Assembly: GCF_033126985.1 (NCBI RefSeq)
Contig: NZ_AP024714.1
Coordinates: forward strand, 186,001 to 250,000
Reading direction: 5' to 3'
Length of the DNA: 64,000 nt
DNA from: Methylomarinovum caldicuralii
Lineage (GTDB): Bacteria > Pseudomonadota > Gammaproteobacteria > Methylococcales > Methylothermaceae
Below the pieces are notes generated by a model. That model was not told the DNA's origin, did not search any database, and saw nothing but the letters and a program-made list of their open reading frames with translations. Positions 8,274-16,456 of the stretch are shown piece after piece (positions within the stretch are counted from its first letter, which is position 1; each line of letters opens with the position of its first letter). The position numbers and the translations under genes were made by a program.

Positions 8274-9788
8274 TCAACGGGGTTCGAGCGCCTTCTGATA
8301 AACCGGGCCTTCTTGACTGACGATGCTGGCATGGAGGCGCCCATCCTCATCGATCCGGATCAGACCAAAATTGAACCATTCAAGCGCTTCTTCATAGCTG
8401 GTCACCTCCGAGGCCGATTCAGGACCAAAGAAAAACAGCCGCTCCGTTCCCAGGGTGCCGTCAAAATCCCGGTTGGGAAACAATCCGGCATTCAACGGCC
8501 CGGAAACGAACTCGTAGATCTCGAAATCCTGATCCTGGACGAAAGGACGATAACGGAACACTTCGGCGAAATGGACATCGGTGGTGATGAAGACTACATT
8601 GCGGATATCGCGGTCGTGCAAGAAATTGACCAGCTGCAGCAGTTCCTGCTCGAATCCGGTGTCCTGATCGAAATTGGCCCAGCCGTCGCGCCCATTTTCC
8701 GGTGGGAAGCCGGTGGGAATCGACAGTGGCACGCTGGAAACGATTACCTTCCAGGTGGCGTCGCTCTTTTGCAGGGTCTCCTTCAACCAGGTCAGCTGTT
8801 CCCGCCCCAACATGGTTTTGGGAAACCGGGCATTGTCTGGTTGACTATTTGCGTCGCGGTATTGGCGCGTGTCGAGTACGATCAGCTCCAGGTGCTTACC
8901 CCAACGGATCGAACGATAGAGACGTTTAGGGGTCCGGGGATCCTCGACGATGGGATTGTAGTCGAGAAATGCCTTCAACCCCATCGGCAGCAGATGTACG
9001 CCTGGGGTGTAAGGCGGGGTATCCCGGGTATCATGAAGCGGCCCAAAATCGTTCACCACTTCGTGATCATCCCAGATGGCAACGTAAGGCGTATGGGCGA
9101 GAAGCTCACGGAAATTTTCATCGCCCCGGTTGTACTTCCAGTGTCCCCAGTAATCCTCCAGCGTGGCCGAGCGGTCAAAATCGCCCGCGATCTGGGCGTT
9201 ACCATAACGGCCCTGCTCCTCACAGATACCATCGGCATAGATCATGTCTCCAAGACCGACGAAAAAATCCGGCTCCATCGCATCGATGGTCCGAAATAGA
9301 GGATAACCAAGCAGGGCATCGCGGCAGACATTTTGGCCGCCCACATCCCCGCCCCAGGCGAAGGTGACCGGCTTTGCCGTCATCGATTCAGGCGCGGTCC
9401 GGAATTCACCGCGGGCGCCGCTGGCCGGATTTCCTCCGAACCGCCTTTTACTGAACCAAACCTGATAGCGGTAACGGGTGTCGGGACGCAGACGATTGAA
9501 GACAAGCTTGCCGGCGTAGTCTCTGGCGGACTCCACCCTCACGGTTTTAATCCGCCCCCTGGGACCGATCAGACGGACATTCATGAAGCCCTCGGCATCG
9601 GTTCTGGACCAGATCACCACCGAGCTGGCGGTAACATCGCCGACCGTCACACCGTGAGTAACGGGAAGGACAGTGGTAGTGTTGCTTACGTTTGAAAGAT
9701 CTTGGACTGTATCGGCATAGGACAACGCCCCGCAATCGAAAAGCATGGCAATCATACCGACGACAACAATCGAAATTAACCGTTTCAT
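8274..9788 (-). CDS. phoD: PhoD-type alkaline phosphatase/phosphodiesterase
   Basis: Exported enzyme that cleaves phosphomono- and diesters. ATG 9788 is preceded by GAGGAGG; the upstream in-frame ATG at 9893 would overlap the gene before it and lacks a ribosome site. Order: signal peptide (about 1-25), PhoD N-terminal Fn3-like domain (about 40-130, with THGVTVGDVTASSVVIWSRT), then the metallophosphatase core with WGGDVGGQ, GLGDMIYADG, IWDDHEVVNDFG and a late TTDVHFAEVF. These carry the Asp, Asn and His metal ligands of the PhoD family. Length (504 residues) is normal. It lies 31 bases downstream of the metallophosphatase gene in the same direction, so the two are likely cotranscribed. Confidence 0.9.
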   Translation of the reverse strand: MKRLISIVVVGMIAMLFDCGALSYADTVQDLSNVSNTTTVLPVTHGVTVGDVTASSVVIWSRTDAEGFMNVRLIGPRGRIKTVRVESARDYAGKLVFNRLRPDTRYRYQVWFSKRRFGGNPASGARGEFRTAPESMTAKPVTFAWGGDVGGQNVCRDALLGYPLFRTIDAMEPDFFVGLGDMIYADGICEEQGRYGNAQIAGDFDRSATLEDYWGHWKYNRGDENFRELLAHTPYVAIWDDHEVVNDFGPLHDTRDTPPYTPGVHLLPMGLKAFLDYNPIVEDPRTPKRLYRSIRWGKHLELIVLDTRQYRDANSQPDNARFPKTMLGREQLTWLKETLQKSDATWKVIVSSVPLSIPTGFPPENGRDGWANFDQDTGFEQELLQLVNFLHDRDIRNVVFITTDVHFAEVFRYRPFVQDQDFEIYEFVSGPLNAGLFPNRDFDGTLGTERLFFFGPESASEVTSYEEALEWFNFGLIRIDEDGRLHASIVSQEGPVYQKALEPR

Positions 9789-9819
9789 TGAGCATACCTC
9801 CTCATTTATAGATACCGGT

Positions 9820-10857
9820 TCAGTTTTGTACAGACGGATCTGCCAAAATCTGCTGTTCGAATAGAAACACTGCCGAAGTATTAGGCAAGACATGCACCTT
9901 GATCCAGTTCACCCTTGGGCTGCCGAAAGTCTGCACGCGGGTGAAGTTGGGCAGGCGGGGATTGTCCTCGAAGCTGTCGAAAGGCTTGTCCACCAGATAT
10001 TCGTGGAAGTCTCCGTGTGCCAGCACTACGGGCTTCCCAAAGTCCGCCACCCGTGCTCGCAAATGATCGATGATATCTTTAAAACCTGCCCGCGCTGGAT
10101 CGTCTTCCGGCAAATCAAAACGGGGGTTGGCTTGCATGACCAAAAATACTCCCTTGGCATTGTGCCGTTCTGCTTGATCGAAGATTTGATCCAGCCAAGC
10201 GATGGCTGCATCGCGGCGCTGCTCGAATTCGGCGATGCGATCGGCTCGAGGGTTGTCCACCGAATCGGCCGGATCAAAGCCAAGCCAAGGTTTGAGGTCG
10301 TTGTTGCTGCCGACTACATGCACCGTCCCGAAGACAACGCCGGCACGCTGGAACCAAACATTTTCGATGAATGTTTCAAACCCAGGCATACGGGCTTGGC
10401 TGTGAACGAAGATAGGGTGGCCGCCGCTGGAACGATCCGGATCGGAGAAGAAAACCTGGCGCAGAAAAGCCAATCGCTCCAATGGATTAAAGCTACCATT
10501 GCTGACCCGGTGGCAGTCGGTCCATTCGTTATCCCCAGGGGTATAGACGAAGGCCCGGGTAAACTGCTGGTATTGCCGGAAACGGGCCAGAATCCGCTCA
10601 TCGTCACAGCGTTCGCCGCCGCCTTTGATATCCCCAGTGTGGAGCACGAATTTCACCCTGGGGTCGCGGTTTACATTCTCGACCAGTTTGTCGAAGCGCG
10701 CTACCTGATCGTCGCCATAAGGCAAATCACCAATCAGCGCAAAGGAAAATGCTTCGCCCTTCAATCTAGATGGATAAAAGCGGTTTTCCTGACTGTCAGC
10801 ATGGGACAGTTGATAGGGAATCGCAACCAATCCCAATAGCAGTAACAGAATCTTCAT
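9820..10857 (-). CDS. Secreted calcineurin-like metallophosphatase
   Basis: A 345-residue exported member of the calcineurin-like phosphoesterase superfamily. It has a signal peptide (1-20, ending LSHAD) and the metal-ligand motifs FALIGDLPYGDD, LHTGDIKGGG, TPGDNEWTDC and LAHGDFHEY in the expected order (D-x-H-type first motif modified to GDLPYGD). It opens the minus-strand phosphatase cluster and has the only clear regulatory site, a Pho-box-like sequence about 45-60 bases upstream. Substrate is unknown; the neighbours argue for organic phosphate esters. Confidence 0.82.
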   Translation of the reverse strand: MKILLLLLGLVAIPYQLSHADSQENRFYPSRLKGEAFSFALIGDLPYGDDQVARFDKLVENVNRDPRVKFVLHTGDIKGGGERCDDERILARFRQYQQFTRAFVYTPGDNEWTDCHRVSNGSFNPLERLAFLRQVFFSDPDRSSGGHPIFVHSQARMPGFETFIENVWFQRAGVVFGTVHVVGSNNDLKPWLGFDPADSVDNPRADRIAEFEQRRDAAIAWLDQIFDQAERHNAKGVFLVMQANPRFDLPEDDPARAGFKDIIDHLRARVADFGKPVVLAHGDFHEYLVDKPFDSFEDNPRLPNFTRVQTFGSPRVNWIKVHVLPNTSAVFLFEQQILADPSVQN

Positions 10858-10898
10858 TTTTCCCTCCTCGGTATGTTGTAAAAAGGAAAAATGATGAT

Positions 10899-10916
10899 TC
10901 CATAGATTTATGACGC
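10899..10916 (-). promoter_or_regulatory. Pho-box-like site upstream of the phosphatase cluster
   Basis: On the minus strand this reads GCGTCATAAATCTATGGA. Its first part, GTCATAAATCT (10904-10914), matches 11 consecutive positions of the enterobacterial Pho box CTGTCATAAATCTGTCAC; the second half is weaker. It is 42 bases upstream of the first gene's ATG. PhoB control is inference. IS66 copy 2 inserted about 40 bases further upstream and may have removed additional half-sites. Confidence 0.5.
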
Positions 10917-10950
10917 TAAAATTTCTACCTGATTACGTTTCCGTTACCGT

Positions 10951-12411
10951 TCACGGGCTTGCCACTGGAAGTGGTTGAGGTTCCGGCAGGGGCAGGCGGA
11001 AGGTGACCTCGCCCTCTGCCATGCCCTGGGCGCAGATGGTCCGCAGGGTCTGATAGACGCCGGTCTTGAGGCGCTTGCAGGTTTCGACCAGCGACAGGAT
11101 CATGGGTCGGAAGCAGTCACCGCGATGCGACTGGCTGAAGAAACTGGTCTTGCGCCAGATGACATAGGGGCGTAGGGCACGCTCTGCCGTGTTGTTGGTC
11201 ATCGGTACCCCGGGATGGTCCAGGAAGGTCCAGAACCTGGGAAAATCGTCCAACAACTTGCGGCAGCTGCGACCGGTTTTGTTGTCGCCATGTCTTTGGG
11301 CGGCCTGTTCCAGTTCGCGCCGGAAGAGGGCTTTGATGCGTTCCAATCGCCTTCGGTAGCGGTCGGATGGGTAATGGCTCTGTTGCCAGAGCTTGCCGCA
11401 GTGAACCGTCAGGCGGGCGGCCCGGAGCAGGCGTTCGCCATCTTCGCCGGCCTGTCCCTTGCGCCCGGCGATCCGTTCCAGGTTGCGGATGAGATGCGCC
11501 CAGCAGTATTGGTGTGAGTCCTGGGGATGGTCGTTGTAGGCCCCGTGGCGGTCGGTCACCAGGATTCCCTGGAAATCCCCCAACAGCTCACCGGCCGCAC
11601 CCTTGCCGCGGGAATAATGGGTCAGGAAATACGCCATCTGATCGGTCGTCAGCGCCCACAGCCAATAGATGCTGCGGCCCCGGTAGTGGCGGGTCTCGTC
11701 GGCATGGGCGATCAGCGCTTTTCTGACCGCTTCGCCAATCTGGTTGTAGACCGGACCCAGCCACGCCTGCAGCGGGATCTGGCTCTGGCTGATCGCCCCC
11801 AGGCTGAATCTCAGACCCCATTGTTCTTCCAGCAGCGCTTCGACTTCCCGCAGCGACAGGTGATAGCGCCCCGTCATCAAGCCAATCCACGCCACCAGCC
11901 CAGGTCCCATCTGGCCGCGGGGCACCTCATCCGGTAGCCGCCCCTGGTGCTTCTCACCACACCACCCACAGCGGCCTTCATACACCCGGTGTTCGACCAC
12001 CCGGTAACGAATCTCGGGCAGGTCGAACACCTGATGGGGACGGAATCCCCGCACCGCCACCGACCCACCGCACTCGCAGCGGCCATGGGGAAAGTAATGC
12101 CGGACCTCGTCCACTGCTTCTGCCGGAACCAGAGCCCGCTCGTGCCTGGGATCTCCCACCTGCGCCCCTTTCTTGCGTCCCGTCGGTCGCTTGCCCTTGC
12201 GCTCGGCGCGTTTCTTCGGGCTGTCCTGGGAAGGTGGTTGGGAGGAATTGTCGGACCCCAAGGCCAACTGTTCCTCCAGTTCTTCCACTCGCGCCTGGAT
12301 CTGCTGAAATTCTCCCAGCGCCCGCCAAAGCGCTTCGATCACCCGGTGGCATTCCTCCACCGTCCCGGGCAAGGGAGGTGGGCGGCTCAGGTCCAGATCA
12401 AGTCTTTCCAT
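10951..12411 (-). CDS. IS66 family transposase, copy 2
   Basis: This 486-residue DDE transposase is the same protein as copy 1 except for scattered changes (for example CGWCG instead of CGCCG in the zinc domain, THEN-type changes around the first acidic block being absent). All motifs listed for copy 1 (HADETRHYRG, VTDRHGAYN, TNNTAERALRP) are intact. The stop codon uses the first bases of the left flank, outside the element. It looks functional. Insertion is immediately upstream of the phosphatase cluster promoter region. Confidence 0.9.
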   Translation of the reverse strand: MERLDLDLSRPPPLPGTVEECHRVIEALWRALGEFQQIQARVEELEEQLALGSDNSSQPPSQDSPKKRAERKGKRPTGRKKGAQVGDPRHERALVPAEAVDEVRHYFPHGRCECGGSVAVRGFRPHQVFDLPEIRYRVVEHRVYEGRCGWCGEKHQGRLPDEVPRGQMGPGLVAWIGLMTGRYHLSLREVEALLEEQWGLRFSLGAISQSQIPLQAWLGPVYNQIGEAVRKALIAHADETRHYRGRSIYWLWALTTDQMAYFLTHYSRGKGAAGELLGDFQGILVTDRHGAYNDHPQDSHQYCWAHLIRNLERIAGRKGQAGEDGERLLRAARLTVHCGKLWQQSHYPSDRYRRRLERIKALFRRELEQAAQRHGDNKTGRSCRKLLDDFPRFWTFLDHPGVPMTNNTAERALRPYVIWRKTSFFSQSHRGDCFRPMILSLVETCKRLKTGVYQTLRTICAQGMAEGEVTFRLPLPEPQPLPVASP

Positions 12412-12451
12412 GGCCCGTATTCTCTTGGTTCTTCAGGCACTTGGCAAGACC
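10955..12451 (-). mobile_element. IS66-family insertion sequence, copy 2
   Basis: Nearly identical to 94-1590, with a handful of substitutions. Its left end (GGGCTTGCCA) abuts unrelated upstream DNA of the phosphatase cluster; its right end abuts the same intron 3' end as copy 1. The change of left flank relative to copy 1 defines the IS boundary. Confidence 0.8.
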
Positions 12452-13143
12452 GGCCGGGTGACCGCGGGCGATTGCTCACCCGCGGTTCCCACAGATCCGG
12501 ACGTGCCCGATTAAGGCATCCGGCTCCTCGGACTATGGCGTCGCTACGCAACGGGCAATTCCGTGAACCACGCGCGGTGGGGGGAGTGGGTATCGTTTGT
12601 ACAGCCGCCCAAAATGGTCCCGGTTCATCCGTTCCCGGTTGCGGCGGGACAACCATTTGTACCAGCGCCGTCTGACCTCGTACAGGAAGCGGGCCAGCGA
12701 TTGGCTGTTGCCGACGATCCCATAGTAGGCATAATGCCCCTTGAGTTTGCGGCTCAGGGCCGCTTGTTGGTCTGCAACCGGCCAGTGGCGGTGCATCCGG
12801 CACCAGTGGTTGATCGCCTGCAGGGAGCGGCTGAGCCGGGCTTGGGCGGTCTTGCGTTTGACGACCCAGCGCCCTTTCCTTGAGCGTCCCCAGTAGTGGG
12901 TGAATCCCAGGTATTGGAAGCTCTGGCCTTTCCGTCCGGGTTTTCTGAAGTCGAGCAGGCGGGTTTTGTCCGGGTGCAGACGCAGGCCGTATTTGGCCAG
13001 GCGCTTGCCCAGAACGGCCAATACCCGCCGGGCGTCTTCTTCCCGTTCGAACACCAGGACCGCATCGTCGGCGAACCGGACTTCGAAGGCGCTGCCCTGC
13101 AGTCGCGGTTTGACCGTCTGCTCGAACCACAGGTCGAGCACGT
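12452..13143 (-). mobile_element. Group II intron, copy 2, 5'-truncated
   Basis: Matches 1591-2282 closely, including domains V and VI and the 3' half of the reverse-transcriptase ORF. Homology stops abruptly at 13143, so the intron's 5' half (domains I-III and RT catalytic part) is gone. Truncation of this kind is typical of incomplete reverse transcription or later deletion. Confidence 0.85.
12533..13143 (-). pseudogene. C-terminal fragment of the intron reverse transcriptase
   Basis: Encodes about 200 residues equal to the last part of the 444-residue protein at 1672-3006. It still has the FADD box and maturase domain but lacks the substrate-binding and first acidic blocks of the RT. The frame begins at the truncation point with no natural start or ribosome site. 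Not expected to be active. Confidence 0.85.
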
Positions 13144-13374
13144 TGCGATTGCGACAAGTTTTTTTCTCATTTCAGTAAGCCTCCGAAGCGAGTTCGTTGT
13201 GCATGTGTCCATCCCGGATTGGATGGACGGAGGCAAATTAGCAACGCCATGTTTCATTTCCGTGAACAAACGATGACAGTCCGATGAAGTGCCCTCTTCC
13301 TGAAGCGTCATCTTCCTGCAACAGCAAATCTGATATATTGCACTCGATAAACGTCAACCCGAGGCTACTTGAAG
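13144..13374. other. Intergenic stretch between truncated intron and the P-type ATPase operon
   Basis: 231 bases with no coding signal I can support. It probably holds the promoter of the downstream operon: TATATT at 13334-13339 could serve as a -10 box, but no good -35 box is seen at the right distance. Confidence 0.4.
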
Positions 13375-13551
13375 ATGGAAGACCAAAACCCTGTGCCTGA
13401 CACGAAACAAGCAGAAGTAGTAGAAGAAGATCAAACCGCCGCCCGCGAGGAAAAGCGGCCCCACACGCTTGACCCGGAGTACGTCTGTTCCACTCACCAG
13501 GATCTCATAGACCTCTTGGGCGCCCTGGATGCCCTGAGGGATCCTCGCTGA
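13375..13551 (+). CDS. Small acidic protein leading the P-type ATPase operon
   Basis: A 58-residue, acidic, Glu/Asp/Gln-rich protein without signal peptide or membrane segment. It has a single Cys and a C-terminal helix-forming DLIDLLGALDALRD. The ATG at 13375 is used here; a TTG two codons earlier is possible. It ends 4 bases before the P-type ATPase start, so the two are almost certainly cotranscribed. I do not recognise a family. The tight spacing suggests a regulator or small partner of the ATPase, which is inference. Confidence 0.55.
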   Translation: MEDQNPVPDTKQAEVVEEDQTAAREEKRPHTLDPEYVCSTHQDLIDLLGALDALRDPR

Positions 13552-13555
13552 CTCC

Positions 13556-16456
13556 ATGACGGCCGCTATCGAGGTTCTCCACGACCGCGTGCCGGGGCGG
13601 CTGCGGCTGAGACACAACCGCCTCTATCGCCGCCCGGAACTGGGCGCGCATCTGGAAAAGGGCTTGCATCGGCTCGCCCGCCGGATCCGGGTCAACCCCC
13701 GCACTGCCACCCTAACCGTGGAGTTCGATCCCGCCCACCGGCAGGAAGTACTCGAACAGCTCAGCAAGCTGCTTCAAAGCCCTGTCGTCAATTCATTTCA
13801 TCCTGTTGCGGCGCACCCGGGAAGGGCGCCGCAACCCACCGCCCGCTGGCATGCCATGACGCCGGCCCAAGTCCTGGAGATGCTCGACACCTCTCCCCAG
13901 GGGCTGAGCCCGGAGGTGGTCCGGCAACGCCTGCGTCACTACGGATCCAATGTGCTGAAAAGCGGAACCGGGCGTTCCACCGCAGAAATCCTGTGGGAAC
14001 AGGTGGCCACACCTCCGGTGCTTCTGCTGGGGGTTTCCGCGGTTATCTCGGTTCTGACAGGGGGGCTGCTGGACGCCGGCGTCATTATCGCCGTCGTGGG
14101 GATCAATACCGCCATCGGCTATTTCACCGAGAGCACCTCGGAACGGATCATCCACGCCCTCGACTCGCTGACGCCGCTTTATGCCGACGTCATCCGCGCC
14201 GGCCGACCCATGCGGATACCCATAGAGGAACTGGTGCCGGGCGACGTGATTTGCCTGACCCCTGGCAGTTACATCGGCGCCGACGCCAGGCTTCTGGAAG
14301 CCGCGAATCTGACCGTGGACGAGTCGACCTTGACCGGTGAAAGCCTGCCGGTATCCAAGCAGGCCAAGGCGGTCCTGGAACCCCTGATCCCGCTGGCAGA
14401 CCGCTGCAATCTGGTATTCCGGGGCACTGTGGTCACCGGCGGCAGCGGCAAGGCCGTGGTCGTGGCCACCGGTTCCGCCACCGAGATCGGCATCATTCAA
14501 TCCCTGCTGCAGGCAGCCACCCCGCCCCAGACATCCATGCAGCGGCAGCTCGACCGCCTGGGCATGGAACTGGCCCTGCTCAGCAGCGGGATCTGCGTTT
14601 TGGTCTTCGTCGTCGGGGTAGTCCGGGGGCTGCCTTTTCTGGAAATGCTCCGTGCCGCCATTTCCCTGGCGGTCGCCGCGGTTCCCGAAGGGCTGCCCAC
14701 CGTCGCCACCACCACCCTGGCGCTCGGAGTCCGCCGCATGCGCGGTCAAAAAGTATTGATCCGCCAGCTCAATGCGGTAGAAAACCTGGGGGCGGTCCAG
14801 GTGGTGTGCTTCGACAAGACCGGCACACTGACCCTCAATCGCATGTATGTCACCCGGATCGCCACCGCCGCCGGTATCCTGAAAGCCGAATCCGGCCGCC
14901 TGTTCCTGGAGGGAAAGGCTGTCGCGCCGGATGAGGATCCGGCCCTCGCACAGCTTCTGGAAGCGGGGGTCCTGTGCAGCGAAGTGACCGAAAACGGCGG
15001 TGAACTAGACGGATCGCCCACGGAAAAGGCCCTGTATCAATGCGCCCGGGACGCGGGAATCGATACCGGCAAACTCCACCGACGCCATCCCCGGGTGCGA
15101 ATACTGCATCGGGCCGACAATCGGCCTTACATGGCCACATGGCACCGCAATGACGACGGCACCTTTCGCATCGCGGTCAAGGGAAACCCTGAGACAGTGC
15201 TGGCGCTGTGTCGGTGGCAACTCCAAGACGGCTCTAGGCAGCCCCTCACCGAGGAAGCCCGCAGGGCCATTCTCGCCACCAATGAAGCCATGGCCGGACA
15301 GGCGCTACGGGTTCTGGGCGTGGCGGCTGGTCAGACCGACGATCCCCAAGGCGAGTTGGGCCATCTGACCTGGCTCGGCATGGTGGGCATGGAGGATGCC
15401 ATTCGCCCCGGCACCGCAGAGCTCATCGCCCGCTTCCACCGCGCCGGCATCGACACGGTCATGATCACCGGCGATCAGAGCGCCACTGCCGCTTCGGTGG
15501 CCCAACGCCTGAATCTGAGCGGCGACAAGCCGCTGGAAATCCTTGATTCCACCCGCCTGGATCAAGTGGAACCGGAGGTATTGCGCAACCTGGTGCAAGA
15601 TGTCACGGTCTTCGCCCGGGTCAGCCCGGCCCATAAGCTCAAGATCATCCAGGCCCTACAGGCTAACGGCAAGGTGGTGGCCATGATCGGTGACGGCATC
15701 AACGACGCACCGGCGCTGAAGGCTGCGGACGTAGGCGTTGCCATGGGGAAGCGCGGCAGCGACGTGGCCAGGCTGGCGGCAGACGTAGTCCTGGAGGACG
15801 ACAATCTCGCCACCCTCCACATCGCCATCGAACAAGGAAGGACCCTCTACAACAATACCCGCAAAAGCCTACGCTTCCTGCTCTCCACCAATCTGAGCGA
15901 AATCGAGGTCATGCTGCTGGGAGTGATCCTTGGCGCCGGCGAGGTGCTGACCCCGATGCAGCTTCTGTGGATCAACCTGTTCACCGACATCTTCCCCGGT
16001 TTGGCCCTGGCGCTCGAGCCCCCGGAAGCGGATGTCATGGAAAAGCCGCCTCGGGATCCGCAAGAGCCCATCCTGAGTCGTAGACACTTGTGGAACATCG
16101 CCCGGGAGGGAGCGGTGATCACCGGCGGGGCCTTTGCCACCTATGCGTATGCCAAGAGCCGTCATGCATCGCCCCAGGCAGCCAGCGGCCTGACGTTCCA
16201 GACCCTGACCGTGGCTCAATTGCTCCACAGCTTTAGCTGCCGCTCGGAAAAGACCGCCTGGCATTTCTTCGGCAACCCGTACCTCAATGCCGCCATGGGA
16301 GGAAGCCTGGCGCTGCAACTGGGCACCCTGGTGCCACCGCTGCGCCGATTGCTGTCCCTACCGCCTCCCACCCTGGCGGACATGGGGGCGGTCGCTGCCG
16401 GTGCCACCCTGCCACTGCTCGTCAACGAAACCAGCAAACGTGTGATCCAGACATGA
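13556..16456 (+). CDS. Cation-transporting P-type ATPase with HMA-like N-terminus
   Basis: A 966-residue ATP-driven cation pump. Order: HMA-like ferredoxin-fold domain without a CxxC metal site (about 5-75), cation ATPase N-terminal domain (97-165), actuator with TLTGES (258-263), membrane helix with the P2-type PEGL motif (377-380), phosphorylation site DKTGTLT with Asp420, nucleotide-binding domain, hinge GDGINDAPAL, and C-terminal membrane helices (about 770-960). PEGL rather than CPC puts it with Ca/Mg-type P2 pumps rather than heavy-metal P1B pumps (family knowledge); the ion is unknown. The stop overlaps the start of the MetK-like gene by 4 bases (ATGA). Confidence 0.9.
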   Translation: MTAAIEVLHDRVPGRLRLRHNRLYRRPELGAHLEKGLHRLARRIRVNPRTATLTVEFDPAHRQEVLEQLSKLLQSPVVNSFHPVAAHPGRAPQPTARWHAMTPAQVLEMLDTSPQGLSPEVVRQRLRHYGSNVLKSGTGRSTAEILWEQVATPPVLLLGVSAVISVLTGGLLDAGVIIAVVGINTAIGYFTESTSERIIHALDSLTPLYADVIRAGRPMRIPIEELVPGDVICLTPGSYIGADARLLEAANLTVDESTLTGESLPVSKQAKAVLEPLIPLADRCNLVFRGTVVTGGSGKAVVVATGSATEIGIIQSLLQAATPPQTSMQRQLDRLGMELALLSSGICVLVFVVGVVRGLPFLEMLRAAISLAVAAVPEGLPTVATTTLALGVRRMRGQKVLIRQLNAVENLGAVQVVCFDKTGTLTLNRMYVTRIATAAGILKAESGRLFLEGKAVAPDEDPALAQLLEAGVLCSEVTENGGELDGSPTEKALYQCARDAGIDTGKLHRRHPRVRILHRADNRPYMATWHRNDDGTFRIAVKGNPETVLALCRWQLQDGSRQPLTEEARRAILATNEAMAGQALRVLGVAAGQTDDPQGELGHLTWLGMVGMEDAIRPGTAELIARFHRAGIDTVMITGDQSATAASVAQRLNLSGDKPLEILDSTRLDQVEPEVLRNLVQDVTVFARVSPAHKLKIIQALQANGKVVAMIGDGINDAPALKAADVGVAMGKRGSDVARLAADVVLEDDNLATLHIAIEQGRTLYNNTRKSLRFLLSTNLSEIEVMLLGVILGAGEVLTPMQLLWINLFTDIFPGLALALEPPEADVMEKPPRDPQEPILSRRHLWNIAREGAVITGGAFATYAYAKSRHASPQAASGLTFQTLTVAQLLHSFSCRSEKTAWHFFGNPYLNAAMGGSLALQLGTLVPPLRRLLSLPPPTLADMGAVAAGATLPLLVNETSKRVIQT

